64,000 bases of DNA from Sphingopyxis bauzanensis (lineage in GTDB: Bacteria > Pseudomonadota > Alphaproteobacteria > Sphingomonadales > Sphingomonadaceae), in contig NZ_NISK01000003.1 of the NCBI RefSeq assembly GCF_002205675.1, forward strand, positions 310,001-374,000, given 5' to 3'. The notes beneath the pieces are model-generated. The model had not been told where the DNA came from, made no database searches, and was given only the letters and a program-made list of their open reading frames with translations. A program made the position numbers and the translations under genes. Below, piece after piece: positions 53,104 through 61,782 of this stretch; position 1 is the first letter of the stretch, and the number at the start of each line of letters is the position of its first letter.

Positions 53104-54591
53104 TCAATGGCCTGCGTGTGTCGTGAACGGCCCAGCCGGATTAGCCGGTAGCTGAACCATCAGGTTGCGCGCAGTCGTGTTGAACTCCGGCGTCTGCACC
53201 ACTTGCGGCGAGCGCGTCAGGTCGGGTGCGTTCACGCCCGAATAACCGCCGACTAATGCCTGCGTCGTGCTGATCAGCGAACTATCGCAAGTGTGCATGT
53301 CGCCGCCCGAAAGACCGATGCAGAAATCCTGCCATTGCGTTAGAACGGTATCGTCCCAGCCATTCATCCAGTCGGTGTGCATGGATTCGCCGGGGCGCAT
53401 GTCAGGGTCAAGCGGATCGATCGCTTGCGCTGCCATCGTGGCCATCGCGTCAGATGAGGCGTACCACGTCCCGTAATCACTAAAGCCCTGATGCTTGAAC
53501 CAGAGGGTTGCGGTTAGCTGCGGCAGTTTGAACCAGCCGTTCGGGCATCCTTCGATGATCGAGCCGGTGGCGACGTTATCGGTGACGCGCGGGCGGAGAT
53601 GCTTGTAGCCACCCGGCGACCAAAGGTTCGTTCCATCATAACAGGCAGGCGCGTTGAACGCCGCTTGGAGCCACATATCCGCTGTGCAGGCGCCGCCCCA
53701 AGGATCAGCGCCCGCGCTTGTCGTGAAGCCGGGGTGATAGTCTCCGGTGACGCTCGGGATGACTGCGCTTTTCGCGTTGTTGTAACAAATCCATCCCATG
53801 AACCCGTTGCCATTGTAGGCGTATCGGCCAGACGTGCTGGGTTGGGCGTTGGCTGTTGCGATCTTCGCCTTGAAAATCGTATCGCGAGGGTCATCCATGT
53901 TGGTGCCGAAGATGTAGCGCAGTCCGCGTGGGAGGCGGGACGCCGCTGCGGCAAGGGTGGCGGGGTTCTCGACATAGTAGACGATGATCTCGTCCACTTT
54001 GACGGCGTAGGCCTTGCCGTCACCAAAGGCATTGGGCTTGATGATGCAGGGGAACCAGTAGCCGGTGGCGTTATACGGCCCGCCTGCGATGGTCGAGGCT
54101 GCGCGCTTTGGGGTTCCGTTCGCGTTCGCATTCGCGCGGGTCCGCATCGACGCATAGGTCGAAAAGGCGTTGGTGTTCGTGTTGCCAAAGAACATATGGC
54201 AATGAGCGGTCCCCGGCTGACCCCAATTGCGGATCGGATCGTCATAATTGACATGGCTATAGTCCGCGACGGTGCGGAATTTCGCTTCTTCCCCGGCTGG
54301 GTTCGTGATCTTGTGGCAAGCCCCCGGCACATTCTCATCGCAAGACACCGTGGCGAGCCATCCTGTTGCCGTTGAGGGAATGTCTGCGGGCTGTACGGCG
54401 ATAACAGGCATCGTGCCGCCTCGCGCATTCGAGCCGTCACCAATGACGTTGGGCGTGGTCCCCGATGCGTAGGCGTCGGGGGGTGGCGAATAGGCCGGAA
54501 CATCAGGTGGACGGACAAAGCCGTCCTGGATTGTCTGCGCCGACGCAATGGACGGCATGAGCAGCAAGAGGGCGATCAGAAAACGGGTCAC
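53104..54591 (-). CDS. Secreted DUF1996-like protein in the late operon
   Basis: 495 residues with clear signal peptide MTRFLIALLLLMPSIASAQ. The body shows DUF1996 features: HCHMFFGNTNTNAFSTYASM, GYWFPCII, GSIIEGCPNGWFKLPQL and several cysteines. DUF1996 is best known from secreted fungal and actinobacterial proteins of unknown function. Here it lies among virion genes with ATGA coupling to the gene upstream. Its role, export during infection or host conversion, is unknown. Confidence 0.75.
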   Translation of the reverse strand: MTRFLIALLLLMPSIASAQTIQDGFVRPPDVPAYSPPPDAYASGTTPNVIGDGSNARGGTMPVIAVQPADIPSTATGWLATVSCDENVPGACHKITNPAGEEAKFRTVADYSHVNYDDPIRNWGQPGTAHCHMFFGNTNTNAFSTYASMRTRANANANGTPKRAASTIAGGPYNATGYWFPCIIKPNAFGDGKAYAVKVDEIIVYYVENPATLAAAASRLPRGLRYIFGTNMDDPRDTIFKAKIATANAQPSTSGRYAYNGNGFMGWICYNNAKSAVIPSVTGDYHPGFTTSAGADPWGGACTADMWLQAAFNAPACYDGTNLWSPGGYKHLRPRVTDNVATGSIIEGCPNGWFKLPQLTATLWFKHQGFSDYGTWYASSDAMATMAAQAIDPLDPDMRPGESMHTDWMNGWDDTVLTQWQDFCIGLSGGDMHTCDSSLISTTQALVGGYSGVNAPDLTRSPQVVQTPEFNTTARNLMVQLPANPAGPFTTHAGH

Positions 54592-55928
54592 AGGTCATAT
54601 CCTACGAAGCTAGATGGGATGGTTCCGACGAAAGCCGAAGCCCCGCCGTTGAAGGTCACTTGTCGCTGATCGGTGCTTTTCACGAGCATGGAGGCGTAGG
54701 CATACCAATCGGTCATGCCAGCGGGGCTAAAGCCGCCCGTTCCTGCCGCCGGGTCGCCGTTCCAAGTGATGGTGGAGCCTGCCGGGGCGGTGTAACCGTA
54801 CCAGACCTTGCCAGCGGTCGTGTCGAAGGCGATGCTGACAATCGCGCCTGCGGCGAGCGTGGGAGTGACGCTGCTGGTCGAAGCGCCGTTGTTGAGGACG
54901 ACGCCCCCTTGGCTCAGACTGATGCCATCAGGCGTTGCAACCGTACCGGGATAGTTGGCATTGAGGGCGGTCCAGCCATAGGTCGAAGGGCCTACACCAA
55001 ACACAACGACGGTGGAGGGCATGGCGTCCAGCGTCATCTGGAAGAATCGCTTGCCAGTGCGGGACTGAGTAACGCGCACCTTGCCGTGCTGGCCAGTGTT
55101 TTGTGAGCGCGAGGTAGCGGTCAAGTTGCCGTTGGTCAGCACCGTCCCAGAGTAAGCCGCCGATGCGTCGAAGGTCGTGGGCGTAAGGACAACCACCGTG
55201 TCGGTGATCGTGTTGGACCACGCACCCCAATCAATACTCAGCCCGTCATCGCTGTCACGGCCAAGGCGGATACGCAGATATGCGGCGCCTGCCTTTTGGT
55301 TGTCGAGACTGGTGAACGGGTCCAGCTCAACCGTGCCGTCAACGTCGTCGTCGGTGAGATCTTCAATCGTGACAATGCGGGTTTCGTCGCGAATAGCGCC
55401 TTCGGTCGGGTAGTTCGTCGTAAAGCCGCTGTCCCCTGCGATTTGCAGGTTCCAGTAATAGCCGACGACATAGGGGATTGCATCGACCGAGAACGTGATA
55501 ATGTCTCCGCTCGCGCTGGTCTTGGTGATCGCGGGCGTCGGAATTTCCGCCTCAGTCGTGACCGAGAAGGTATCGGACACGCCGCCAATCGTCAGTGCAG
55601 CGTTCGCGATGGTCGAGTAGCTGGCTGACGTGGTAAGCCGTACCTTGACGGTCTGGCCGTTCGTCACCGTGCTTGGCGCAGATGCCCAAGCCCCGGCGCC
55701 GATTTGGTACTCTCCCCCGGTGACAGAGATGGCGGAAGCGGTGTTGATGCCAGCCACGGTAATGGCGTTGCTCTCAACCACCGTCGAACGTGCGGCGCCG
55801 ACCTGATCGGTAAAGCTAAATGCATCGGGGGTGCTGTCACTTGGGGTAGGCGTGGGGGTGCCAGCGATAGCGGCAACACTCCAGCGACCGGTATGGCCAC
55901 GTCCGCGACCGCCCCAATGGATGGCCAC
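54588..55928 (-). CDS. Virion protein with Ig-like repeats and SPRY-like C-terminal domain
   Basis: 446 residues from GTG 55928. Short Gly/His-rich start (AIHWGGRGRGHTGRW), a Pro/Thr linker, two Ig-like stretches (about 50-230), and a C-terminal SPRY-like fold with VVFGVGPSTYGWTALNANY, GVVLNNG and IVSIAFDTTAGKVWYGY. SPRY-type modules bind ligands on surfaces. Likely a decoration or receptor-contact protein. Confidence 0.6.
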   Translation of the reverse strand: MAIHWGGRGRGHTGRWSVAAIAGTPTPTPSDSTPDAFSFTDQVGAARSTVVESNAITVAGINTASAISVTGGEYQIGAGAWASAPSTVTNGQTVKVRLTTSASYSTIANAALTIGGVSDTFSVTTEAEIPTPAITKTSASGDIITFSVDAIPYVVGYYWNLQIAGDSGFTTNYPTEGAIRDETRIVTIEDLTDDDVDGTVELDPFTSLDNQKAGAAYLRIRLGRDSDDGLSIDWGAWSNTITDTVVVLTPTTFDASAAYSGTVLTNGNLTATSRSQNTGQHGKVRVTQSRTGKRFFQMTLDAMPSTVVVFGVGPSTYGWTALNANYPGTVATPDGISLSQGGVVLNNGASTSSVTPTLAAGAIVSIAFDTTAGKVWYGYTAPAGSTITWNGDPAAGTGGFSPAGMTDWYAYASMLVKSTDQRQVTFNGGASAFVGTIPSSFVGYDL

Positions 55929-55929
55929 G

Positions 55930-56235
55930 TTAGATACCGCTTCCCGGCGTGAAGTGGATTTTGCCGGTTGCGCCCGCTGCGATTGCCGAAACATAGAAGG
56001 TTGTGGCCGTCAGGTTCGGGAAGCTCAGCACCTCGGTAACGCCGGGGCCGAGCGGCATACCCGTTGCCACGGCAGACGTTACCGTCACATCGCCAAAGTC
56101 GATCCAGACGGTTGCCGTGCCGTTGTTCATCACCCGGACGCTTCCCGGTGCGCCTGCGATAGCAACGCGCTGTGATGCTGCGGATACGTCGATATTGACG
56201 GTCTTGGCCGGTTGCGGCTGAAATGGTGTTGCCAT
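55930..56235 (-). CDS. Small beta-rich phage structural protein
   Basis: 101 residues, almost all beta strand and Thr/Val/Ala-rich (VRVMNNGTATVWIDFGDVTV). Resembles short head-decoration or tail-knob proteins in being compact and neutral. Stop lies just before the GTG of the SPRY-like gene. No specific family recognised. Confidence 0.6.
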   Translation of the reverse strand: MATPFQPQPAKTVNIDVSAASQRVAIAGAPGSVRVMNNGTATVWIDFGDVTVTSAVATGMPLGPGVTEVLSFPNLTATTFYVSAIAAGATGKIHFTPGSGI

Positions 56236-56247
56236 GTTTCTAATTCC

Positions 56248-56502
56248 TTACCAATGGTCTCTCCAAATTGTGCCGTCGTAAGTGCGCAATTTGTGAGAAG
56301 TGCTGTCCTGATAGGTCATGCCCTCAACGGGGCTGACAGGCTCGGCAATGGGGGTGAACGTGATTGTCTCGACGGTGTGCGCCTCAAGGGCCACGATGCG
56401 CGCCTGCAGGGACGCCATGGTGTTCATGCCGCCGTTGACCGCCTGCGCTACCCGTCGCGGCCAATCCTTGTTGGTTTGGGTTTCGGGAACGATGAGAGTC
56501 AT
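56248..56502 (-). CDS. Small phage protein with coiled-coil
   Basis: 84 residues. Central helix NGGMNTMASLQARIVALEAH and C-terminal GMTYQDSTSHKLRTYDGTIW, a pattern found in small tail proteins (Y.DS....L..YDG..W). Overlaps the gp10-like gene by 4 bp. Confidence 0.6.
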   Translation of the reverse strand: MTLIVPETQTNKDWPRRVAQAVNGGMNTMASLQARIVALEAHTVETITFTPIAEPVSPVEGMTYQDSTSHKLRTYDGTIWRDHW

Positions 56503-57902
56503 CGGTTGCCGCCGCTTTCAACGTCGTATTCGAAAGCCCTCACGTAATTCCAGGAATGGCCTGCCGGGATCGACAGGCGCGTGGCCACGTACTTGCCCGA
56601 CGCTCGCACCGCCATGACGCCGCTGTCCCGCATCGAACCCGTCGTTTTCAGATTCTCCGCGTCACCAAGGCGCTGGCGGCAATCCAGGACGCACGATGCC
56701 GCCGTCAAATCACCGACAGGACGCACTGACCGCAGCCGTGAAACCCTGTCCTTTGCGAACTCGACAAAGCCCATCCAGACCCTCGCAGCCAGCGGCGGGC
56801 CTTCCAGCGTCCCGATCTGCCCATTCTGCACAGCGAACAAGCGAGGCGCGCCGCCCGAAAAGCGGGGATCATCAACCGTCAGCGCCGGGTCGCTGTCAAC
56901 GTTCGTAATACCAGTGTTGTCGGTGTCCGTGGACGACGTGAAGCCCGAAAAGATGCCGTCAACGACATATGCCCCGGTGGACCACTCTTGCAGCGTCCAG
57001 TTGTAGATCCATTCCTTGCCGGGGTTGCCGGGGAGTACCCAGCTAACCAGCGTCCGGCGCGGATCAACGGCGCCGTAAATGCGATGCCATTCGTCACGCG
57101 GGACTTGTGATTGAAAGTCGCGGTCAACCTTTTCGTTACCGATGGGGACAGGAAGCTGCCCATCCTCACAAGCCATAAAGCCACGGTCGGACAGGAAGAA
57201 CACCGAGCGCCCATGCTGGCAAACCGAACCCTTGGAAGCGCAGCCCACGTTGGGGGTGATTTCGTCGAACTGAAACGGTGCGTCAGCAGCCCCGGTGCGC
57301 GACATGCGAACCAGGCGGCCACGTTGCAGGATAATCCCGAACTCGCCCCCGGCGATGCCCATGATCTCGCCGCCTGTAAGCATCGGCTGAAAGCCCGATT
57401 GATCCGTTCCCGGTGTCCATCCGGTATGGTCATTGAACGCCGACCACTGGACCAGCAGGATGTCGCCGCCAGCTTGCCCGCCGACGACATAATCCCCCAC
57501 AACCGTGATGCACGTAAACGTAGGCGCACCAGCTAATGCTGCCGCCGTGCCAGCGTTCAGATTAACCGCTTGCGTGACCCCGCCATTGACCGCGACAACA
57601 AAGTCACCGAACTGTGCGTAATTCCACCGCTTCGTGACGGTCAGCGCAGACAGGAGGCTAACCCAACCCCCGGCAGAATAGCGCGACAGCGTCGTTGTCG
57701 TCCCCGCCAGCAGGTAGCTTGTCCCGCTCGTCGAGATGAACGCCCCGCCCCCGTTAAATGCCGCAGGAAGCGCCGTGGAGTTGGTCAGGAATGACCCGAT
57801 AGGCCGATACCCATCCGCTGCACGATACACGTTCTCTGCCACGGTGATGACACCGCTGTTGATGGACTGGTCCGGCAGGTACGCCGGAAGGTCGATCCTC
57901 AC
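56499..57902 (-). CDS. P22 gp10-like packaged DNA stabilisation/tail protein
   Basis: 467 residues, beta-rich. Start MRIDLPAYLPDQSINSGVIT and repeats resembling beta-propeller blades (FGDFVVAVNGGVTQAVNLNA, GGEIMGIAGGEFGIILQRGR, VFFLSDRGFMACEDGQLPVP) match gp10 of P22, which closes the portal after packaging and forms part of the short tail. Coupled to the adaptor gene upstream by a 4-bp overlap. Confidence 0.75.
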   Translation of the reverse strand: MRIDLPAYLPDQSINSGVITVAENVYRAADGYRPIGSFLTNSTALPAAFNGGGAFISTSGTSYLLAGTTTTLSRYSAGGWVSLLSALTVTKRWNYAQFGDFVVAVNGGVTQAVNLNAGTAAALAGAPTFTCITVVGDYVVGGQAGGDILLVQWSAFNDHTGWTPGTDQSGFQPMLTGGEIMGIAGGEFGIILQRGRLVRMSRTGAADAPFQFDEITPNVGCASKGSVCQHGRSVFFLSDRGFMACEDGQLPVPIGNEKVDRDFQSQVPRDEWHRIYGAVDPRRTLVSWVLPGNPGKEWIYNWTLQEWSTGAYVVDGIFSGFTSSTDTDNTGITNVDSDPALTVDDPRFSGGAPRLFAVQNGQIGTLEGPPLAARVWMGFVEFAKDRVSRLRSVRPVGDLTAASCVLDCRQRLGDAENLKTTGSMRDSGVMAVRASGKYVATRLSIPAGHSWNYVRAFEYDVESGGNR

Positions 57903-58531
57903 ACGACGCCGATCATCGTTGGCATCATGGGCGAGCCGCTGTTGCGATACCGCTCGCTTTCGTCGATCATCTGACCGATCACCGTTTCAAACATTGCCCG
58001 GTAGCGATCGATGCGCGACGAATCCGCGATGAAGTCGGCAGCCTGCACCAACGCCCCGTAGAAATAGGCGTCCGGGTGAAGCTGCAAAATCCAGTTGCTC
58101 GGCGCCGTTTCCGTGAGCGACGTAATCTTGCGCTCATAAACCAGCAAACCGCTGTAGGCCGTGGCGGGGACGGGCGAGAACCAAAGCTGACCAGCAACCA
58201 CCGCATAGGCATTGGGGCAGCCGGTGTGCGAGCATAGCGACGAAGGCGCGGAAAGGCTCAGCGGCCATGTTCCGTTGGACGAAACCGTAATGTGGCGCAC
58301 GGCCTTGAAGTCGGACGGCAGGGTTGCAGTCTGCGCGCTGATCGTCAGCGGCGCCGTTACCTCGCGAGCGGCGACAGGAAGAACGCGCTCCATTTCGCGC
58401 TCGGCAAGGTAGATAAAATCAGCCAGGTCGTCATCGTCAAAATCACGGTCCAGCCGCGACGAGATGGACGCCTTGAGGCCTGCCAGCGTTTGAAACCGGA
58501 CACTGTCTTCGGTCGAGATGACAATCGTCAT
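57899..58531 (-). CDS. Head-tail adaptor protein (P22 gp4-like by position)
   Basis: 210 residues. LASISS-type helix start (LAGLKASISSRLDRDFDDDD), DFIYLAEREMERVLPVAARE and a C-terminal helical tail with LQLHPDAYFYGALVQAADFI are typical of short-tailed phage adaptors between portal and gp10. No lysozyme motif, unlike P22 gp4. Confidence 0.7.
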   Translation of the reverse strand: MTIVISTEDSVRFQTLAGLKASISSRLDRDFDDDDLADFIYLAEREMERVLPVAAREVTAPLTISAQTATLPSDFKAVRHITVSSNGTWPLSLSAPSSLCSHTGCPNAYAVVAGQLWFSPVPATAYSGLLVYERKITSLTETAPSNWILQLHPDAYFYGALVQAADFIADSSRIDRYRAMFETVIGQMIDESERYRNSGSPMMPTMIGVV

Positions 58532-58540
58532 GGACAGCCC

Positions 58541-58861
58541 CTAGATGATGAAATGATTGGTACGGAGGTGGCGATATTCGTCGCTGTTAAGCAGACGCTT
58601 CACGCCCTCTGTGTGGTTCTTGTCCCAGAAGCGAACGCCGTGCTTCGTCAGCCATTCCATGATGATGACGTTGGGAATCTTCGCCGCATGCCACATATCC
58701 GAACGCTTATCGAAACCCTCGGCCTGCATTTCCTTGTTGTGGTCAAGGATAGCCGACGTGTCCTGTTCGTAGCGAAAGAACGTGGTGTCGGTTTCTTCGT
58801 CGTAACTGTGCCAAGTCGTCATGCCCGAAACGGGGTCATGGTCGAAAAGCCGTTCAGACAC
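58541..58861 (-). CDS. Small phage protein (HDPVSGxTTWHSYD type)
   Basis: 106 residues from GTG 58861. Start MSERLFDHDPVSGMTTWHSY, then helical DTSAILDHNKEMQAEGFDKR and IPNVIIMEWLTKHGVRFWDK. Proteins of this type recur beside adaptors in podoviruses. GTG 58861 overlaps the preceding small gene by 8 bp; ATG 58909 would overlap by 56 bp and adds a Pro-rich lead. Confidence 0.65.
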   Translation of the reverse strand: MSERLFDHDPVSGMTTWHSYDEETDTTFFRYEQDTSAILDHNKEMQAEGFDKRSDMWHAAKIPNVIIMEWLTKHGVRFWDKNHTEGVKRLLNSDEYRHLRTNHFII

Positions 58862-59012
58862 GCTCGATCCACCCGCTGGCAAGGTAGGTTTCGGCGGCAT
58901 CGCCATCATCGGGCTGGTCGCGCAGCAGCGTCGTGCCGTCGTCCAGATGCAGCTTGTCGATCACGACCACATATTCCGGCTTTTCGACCGGCTTAGCTTT
59001 GGCTTTCACCAT
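58854..59012 (-). CDS. 52-residue phage protein
   Basis: MVKAKAKPVEKPEYVVVIDK then LHLDDGTTLLRDQPDDGDAA and ending ASGWIERV. The order of a Lys/Pro-rich lead and a small beta domain is common in phage head-completion regions. Starts 14 bp after a terminator and its stop overlaps the next gene. Too short for routine ORF calling but well framed. Confidence 0.6.
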   Translation of the reverse strand: MVKAKAKPVEKPEYVVVIDKLHLDDGTTLLRDQPDDGDAAETYLASGWIERV

Positions 59013-59025
59013 GGCAATTCTCCAT

Positions 59026-59056
59026 GAAAAAGGGCGGGAGCCATAGACCCCCGCCC
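59026..59056 (-). terminator. Rho-independent terminator downstream of the 58-residue gene
   Basis: On the minus strand GGGCGGG and CCCGCCC form a 7-bp stem with an 11-nt loop, followed by TTTTT. Lies 5 bp after the stop of the gene at 59061. Confidence 0.75.
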
Positions 59057-59060
59057 GTTA

Positions 59061-59237
59061 TTAGGTTGCTATAACGCCAGCCGTGCGCAGCTTGGCGAGT
59101 AGGGCGTTGATGTCCGTCACAAGGCCCGCGACATCAGCCGCAGCCGTGTTGGCCTGCGCAGCGGCCTGTAGAACCGTGCCGGGACGTGCCGTGGTGGCGC
59201 GCCCGTTACTTTGGGATACCGGGGAACCAGCAGCCAT
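59061..59237 (-). CDS. 58-residue head protein candidate
   Basis: MAAGSPVSQSNGRATTARPG then helical LQAAAQANTAAADVAGLVTD and KLRTAGVIAT. ATG 59237 has AGGAG upstream; GTG 59246 is also possible. Lies between two terminators just after the capsid gene, which suggests a separate transcript or read-through. Possibly a decoration protein. Confidence 0.6.
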   Translation of the reverse strand: MAAGSPVSQSNGRATTARPGTVLQAAAQANTAAADVAGLVTDINALLAKLRTAGVIAT

Positions 59238-59250
59238 TTGTTTCACTCCT

Positions 59251-59279
59251 GAAAAAAGGTGGAGGCCGAAACCCCCACC
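59251..59279 (-). terminator. Rho-independent terminator after the major capsid gene
   Basis: Minus strand: GGTGGGGG, loop TTTCGG, CCTCCACC (8 bp, one G-T), then TTTTTT. Lies 24 bp after the capsid stop. Partial termination here would favour capsid over downstream products. Confidence 0.85.
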
Positions 59280-59303
59280 CCATATGGTTGACAGGCGAAC
59301 CTA

Positions 59304-60254
59304 TCAGGTCAGATCGGCAATCAGCGCGTTGCCTGACTCGTTGAGCGACTTGAGCGCGCATTCGGTGTAGAGCGCGGTGCGGTCGGCAAGGCCGGTGACA
59401 GCGAGAGCGCGGCGCTGCATCGGATCGAGCGTTGCGATCTCCCACAGTTCCGGGTCCACAATCAGCGCATCGCGCGTCGAGCAGAAGCGATCCGGGACCA
59501 GCCGGATTTCACCAACGTCGCTGACGTAAACGTCGGCGCCCGCGATGATTTTCAGCTTCTTGTCGCCCGTTTCACGGCGCGCATCGGCAAGGCCGGCGAA
59601 ACCGGCTGCCGTCTGCTTCTGGGTCAGCGACATGATTGCCATCGTCGGGTCACCGCCAGCGTTCCAAGCAGCCGAAACAGCCGCCTTGAGCAGCGTTTCG
59701 GTGAAGGCGCGCTGAGTGCCGTTGGTGGCCGCAGCGACGATACCCGCTGAGAAGCCGCCATCAGCGCCGCCAGCGCCACGCGAGTCGTTGGTGGTGATCC
59801 ACGCCAGCGCGCCAGCAGTTTCGCCGGCCACGGACGCCGTAGCGGCCACAGAGGCATAGTTGCCGGTGAAACGCTTTTCCATGTCGCGCTTCATTTCCTT
59901 ACCGGCCTTGGCGACCTGATAGGAATGTTCGTTGGCGCGGCCAGCCTGCTTGACGGCCTGTGCGGTCGTCGAGGTGCCGATGACCTTCTTGAAGATCTGG
60001 GTGTGCGTACCGACGCGGGTCGTTGCCGGACGGCTTTCGTTGGCCAGATCATCGCCCTGGATGGTCTTGTTATCGTGGTTCGCCGCCACCAGGGTGTCGG
60101 TCTGCCATTCGGTGTACGTCGCCTCAGCCTTGCCGCGACCGATCGACGAAACGAACGGGGTGTCGGTGGGGCTGATGTCGTAGATGATGTCGGAAAGGTC
60201 TTCGCGGTTGCCGATGCGGCCCACCGCCTGAACGGTATTGGTTGGAACTGCCAT
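59304..60254 (-). CDS. Major capsid protein, DUF5309 type (HK97-like fold)
   Basis: 316 residues. Start region VGRIGNREDLSDIIYDISPT followed by DTPFVSSIGRGKAEATYTEW, QTDTL, and KQAGRANEHSYQVAKAGKEM with KRDMEKRFTGN match the DUF5309 family of phage head proteins. C-terminal LVPDRFCSTRDALIVDPELW is also typical. Directly after the scaffold gene, as expected, and followed by a strong terminator. Confidence 0.85.
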   Translation of the reverse strand: MAVPTNTVQAVGRIGNREDLSDIIYDISPTDTPFVSSIGRGKAEATYTEWQTDTLVAANHDNKTIQGDDLANESRPATTRVGTHTQIFKKVIGTSTTAQAVKQAGRANEHSYQVAKAGKEMKRDMEKRFTGNYASVAATASVAGETAGALAWITTNDSRGAGGADGGFSAGIVAAATNGTQRAFTETLLKAAVSAAWNAGGDPTMAIMSLTQKQTAAGFAGLADARRETGDKKLKIIAGADVYVSDVGEIRLVPDRFCSTRDALIVDPELWEIATLDPMQRRALAVTGLADRTALYTECALKSLNESGNALIADLT

Positions 60255-60266
60255 GGTACTAAATCC

Positions 60267-61232
60267 TTAGCCTAGTGCTGTGATAGCGGCTGCGGCGTCC
60301 CGAATGTCTCCGGTTTCGCGTAGCCGCTGCTGTGTCTTGACCTGCGCGCGGGCTTTGCCGCTGCCCAAGGGCTGGGCGGCATTGGGTTTCGCGGACTTGG
60401 CCTCTCGGACGCGCGTCATCTGCTTGGCCATCAAGGCCTTGTATTTGTCGGCGTCCTGTTTCCACCCATGGGCAGCGACCAGCGCCTTGAAGTCCGTCGC
60501 GTTGCCATCCCGCAAAAGGATGTCGCGCTCATATCCAAGGGCCTCCGCTGCGCCGAGCGCCCGGTCAAAGAAGTCTCCGCGCGTTTCCTCGTTCGCGACC
60601 TCTGGGATGGCTAGAAGTTCCCGGTCGCGCTGCTGGATAAACGCCTGATCGATTTCCTGACTGGCCTCGTCACCGAGCGCCGCTACTTGCTGCACGAGTT
60701 CGTCGTGCTGGGCTTTCATGGCGTCGTATTGGGCTTTCTGTGCGATATATTCCCCCGGATTGACCCGAGCCAGTTCGGCATCGGGCATTTGCGGGGATAG
60801 ATGGCTTGCGAACTCCGCAAGCTGCGTGGCGAATACCGCTTTCGCCTTGCTGTGCGCCTCTGCCGCTTGCGTCTTTGCAGATCGTTCGGCATGGGCGGCT
60901 TTCGTCGTGGCCTCTTGGACCTGTGCGTTGCGTCGGGTTTCACTCGCGGCCCATGCTTGCTGGGCTTCCACTGGAAGCTGCGCAAAGACCGCCTTTTCCT
61001 CCGCGTTCAGGCTGACGGGCGCATCGATGGCCGTTTCCGGTTCGTCGCTTTCGTCGTCCTGCTCATCATCCTCGGGTTCATCGCCTTCCGGCGCGTCGTC
61101 CTCGGGTGAATCGTCGTCAACAGGCTCGTCTTCGTCCTGCTGCGCAAAATAGTCGTCCAAAGCCGCCGCCGCATCGTCCGTTGTATCCAACGGGCGCACG
61201 TCGAGGGCTTCCGGGGTTTCCGGATGGGCCAT
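60267..61232 (-). CDS. Scaffolding protein
   Basis: 321 residues. Very acidic N-terminus (about 30-70, long runs of Glu and Asp), a long coiled coil (VQEATTKAAHAERSAKTQAA and MKAQHDELVQQVAALGDEAS), and a basic C-terminus (KSAKPNAAQPLGSGKARAQV). This charge layout and the place between portal and capsid genes mark a procapsid scaffold. Ends 12 bp before the capsid ATG. Confidence 0.75.
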   Translation of the reverse strand: MAHPETPEALDVRPLDTTDDAAAALDDYFAQQDEDEPVDDDSPEDDAPEGDEPEDDEQDDESDEPETAIDAPVSLNAEEKAVFAQLPVEAQQAWAASETRRNAQVQEATTKAAHAERSAKTQAAEAHSKAKAVFATQLAEFASHLSPQMPDAELARVNPGEYIAQKAQYDAMKAQHDELVQQVAALGDEASQEIDQAFIQQRDRELLAIPEVANEETRGDFFDRALGAAEALGYERDILLRDGNATDFKALVAAHGWKQDADKYKALMAKQMTRVREAKSAKPNAAQPLGSGKARAQVKTQQRLRETGDIRDAAAAITALG

Positions 61233-61267
61233 CGTTTATACTCCAGGGTGATGCGCCGTAGCGCGGC

Positions 61268-61546
61268 TTAGTAAAGCTTGCCGACCTTGCGGACGCGCTC
61301 AACGTGGGCCTTGCGGTCCTTTTCGACCTGGCCCCCGTCAATGATGAAACGAATATGGGCGTCCAGTTCGCCGACGATCTTGTCAGCAATGGACAGCTTC
61401 AATAGCCCGTCGGTGTCCCTCGCTCCCAACGTCTGGGCGCGCTCGAAATAGGCGCGGCGAAGGCCGGACAGAACATCGTCAAGCCCGCCGTCCTCGTCGT
61501 AGAACGATTGCCAGCGGCTTGCGCGGTGCAGCGGGTCTTCGCTCAT
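61268..61546 (-). CDS. Small phage protein between portal and scaffold
   Basis: 92 residues from ATG 61546: MSEDPLHRASRWQSFYDEDG, then helical DKIVGELDAHIRFIIDGGQV and a basic end (KAHVERVRKVGKLY). Coupled (ATGA) to the gene before it. Unknown role in head assembly. Confidence 0.6.
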   Translation of the reverse strand: MSEDPLHRASRWQSFYDEDGGLDDVLSGLRRAYFERAQTLGARDTDGLLKLSIADKIVGELDAHIRFIIDGGQVEKDRKAHVERVRKVGKLY

Positions 61547-61782
61547 AGCTTCTTTGCGTCCCGCAGAATCGGATAGACGATCTTCCACTGCCAAAACCGC
61601 ACCAGCCGACCGGGGACGGTTTTCAGATTGTTGCGTAGGGTGCCGCTGGGTCGCCATGACCATGGCCAGAACAGGCAAACCAACTGCGACCAGTTCTCAA
61701 ACGGCGAGTTGCAGCCAATGCGCCAGTGCAGACGAAGCAGGCGTGACGCCAATTTGCGGCCGATTTTATCGCTTAGCGTCAT
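61543..61782 (-). CDS. Small basic phage protein after portal
   Basis: 79 residues, rich in Trp, Arg and Leu (LASRLLRLHWRIGCNSPFEN, KTVPGRLVRFWQWKIVYPIL). The hydrophobic Trp-rich centre could associate with membrane or head. Overlaps both neighbours by 4 bp. Confidence 0.55.
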   Translation of the reverse strand: MTLSDKIGRKLASRLLRLHWRIGCNSPFENWSQLVCLFWPWSWRPSGTLRNNLKTVPGRLVRFWQWKIVYPILRDAKKL

